34,074 nucleotides of DNA from Bacillota bacterium (GTDB taxonomy: Bacteria > Bacillota > Limnochordia > DTU080). Position 1 is the stretch's first letter. The number at the start of each line of letters is the position of its first letter. The stretch spans positions 1 to 34,074 of the forward strand of contig DUQB01000100.1 in the NCBI GenBank assembly GCA_012838035.1, written 5' to 3'. This document shows, piece by piece, positions 33,879 to 34,074 of this stretch. Under the pieces are notes generated by a model. That model saw nothing but the letters and a program-made list of their open reading frames with translations. It did no database searches and was not told the DNA's origin. The translations under genes and the position numbers were made by a program.

Positions 33879-34074
33879 TTATGCCTTTGTTGCTTCTTGC
33901 GCACTGCTCCGAGCAGTTTTCCCCGCTGCTGATTTTGTTTTCGCTGCTGCCTTAGGTAAAGGCGTTATCTCTGTTTGCCCTTCTTCCGGCGGTTTGCCTA
34001 AAAAGCCACATTCGTTTGAGTCGGCGCAGGCCCAAACAGGGTCGGAACCGCGCTTGCGTTTTTCCACCATATAC
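33879..34074 (-). CDS. topA: DNA topoisomerase I, C-terminal fragment
   Basis: Only the last 64 or so codons are in the window, and the frame is open to the edge. YMVEKRKRGSDPVWACADSN followed by ECGFLGKPP matches the second half of a topoisomerase zinc ribbon (MVxKxxRxGxxFxxCSxxPxC). An Ala/Lys-rich basic tail follows, typical of topA C-termini. The hslVU genes immediately downstream support the call, since topA heads this cluster in Bacillota. The catalytic domains lie outside. Confidence 0.8.
   Translation of the reverse strand, partial: YMVEKRKRGSDPVWACADSNECGFLGKPPEEGQTEITPLPKAAAKTKSAAGKTARSSAQEATKA

Noticed and set aside
1-34074. CRISPR arrays, insertion sequences, prophage genes, tRNA or rRNA genes
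   Set aside because: I saw no regularly spaced direct repeats, transposase or integrase motifs, tRNA-like cloverleaf or conserved rRNA stretches.

Overview
The window reads as one chromosomal segment of a spore-forming member of the Bacillota (Firmicutes). Every gene I can support lies on the minus strand, so transcription runs from high to low coordinates. The evidence for this assignment is a PolC-type replicative polymerase, a spoIIM gene, a dacF-like carboxypeptidase, the YlxP/YlxQ/YlxR proteins, strong GGAGG ribosome binding sites and TTGNNN-17-TATAMT promoters. Base composition is moderate, by eye a little over 50 percent GC. Gene order resembles deep-branching Clostridia-like lineages more than Bacillus. 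I cannot name the genus.

Read in the direction of transcription: the C-terminus of topA and hslV-hslU end at a strong terminator. Next come a doubtful small membrane ORF and a lone fliN/fliY-family motor-switch gene. The translation and envelope block follows: rpsB (own promoter), tsf, pyrH, frr, a 78-residue unknown, uppS, cdsA and an AI-2E/YtvI-like membrane protein. Then come dxr (own promoter), rseP and polC. The rimP-nusA-ylxR-ylxQ-infB-ylxP-rbfA-nrnA-truB-ribF operon has a good promoter and a leader hairpin that looks like an attenuator. rpsO has its own promoter, a structured leader and a terminator. The left end holds pnp, a DUF3866 protein, spoIIM, a 49-residue membrane protein, deoB, pdp and the N-terminal part of a D-Ala-D-Ala carboxypeptidase.

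Together the genes make ribosomal proteins, translation factors and ribosome assembly factors, the NusA transcription factor, RNA turnover enzymes (PNPase, NrnA), the replicative polymerase, and early steps of isoprenoid, undecaprenyl and phospholipid synthesis. A salvage and sporulation cluster completes the set. Several canonical Bacillus neighbours are missing from their usual places: trmFO and xerC after topA, codY after hslU, ispG/proS between rseP and polC, and xerD before deoB.

This is mostly ordinary core chromosome. I found no CRISPR array, insertion sequence, prophage, tRNA, rRNA or defence system, and I do not claim a new multi-gene system. The best leads are a PolC that lacks its proofreading exonuclease domain while keeping a full-looking PHP metal site, a probable NusA-type attenuator before rimP-nusA, a G-U-rich helix in the rpsO leader that fits S15 autoregulation, a NusA with a tail of about 200 residues, an orphan motor-switch gene, and small unannotated ORFs.
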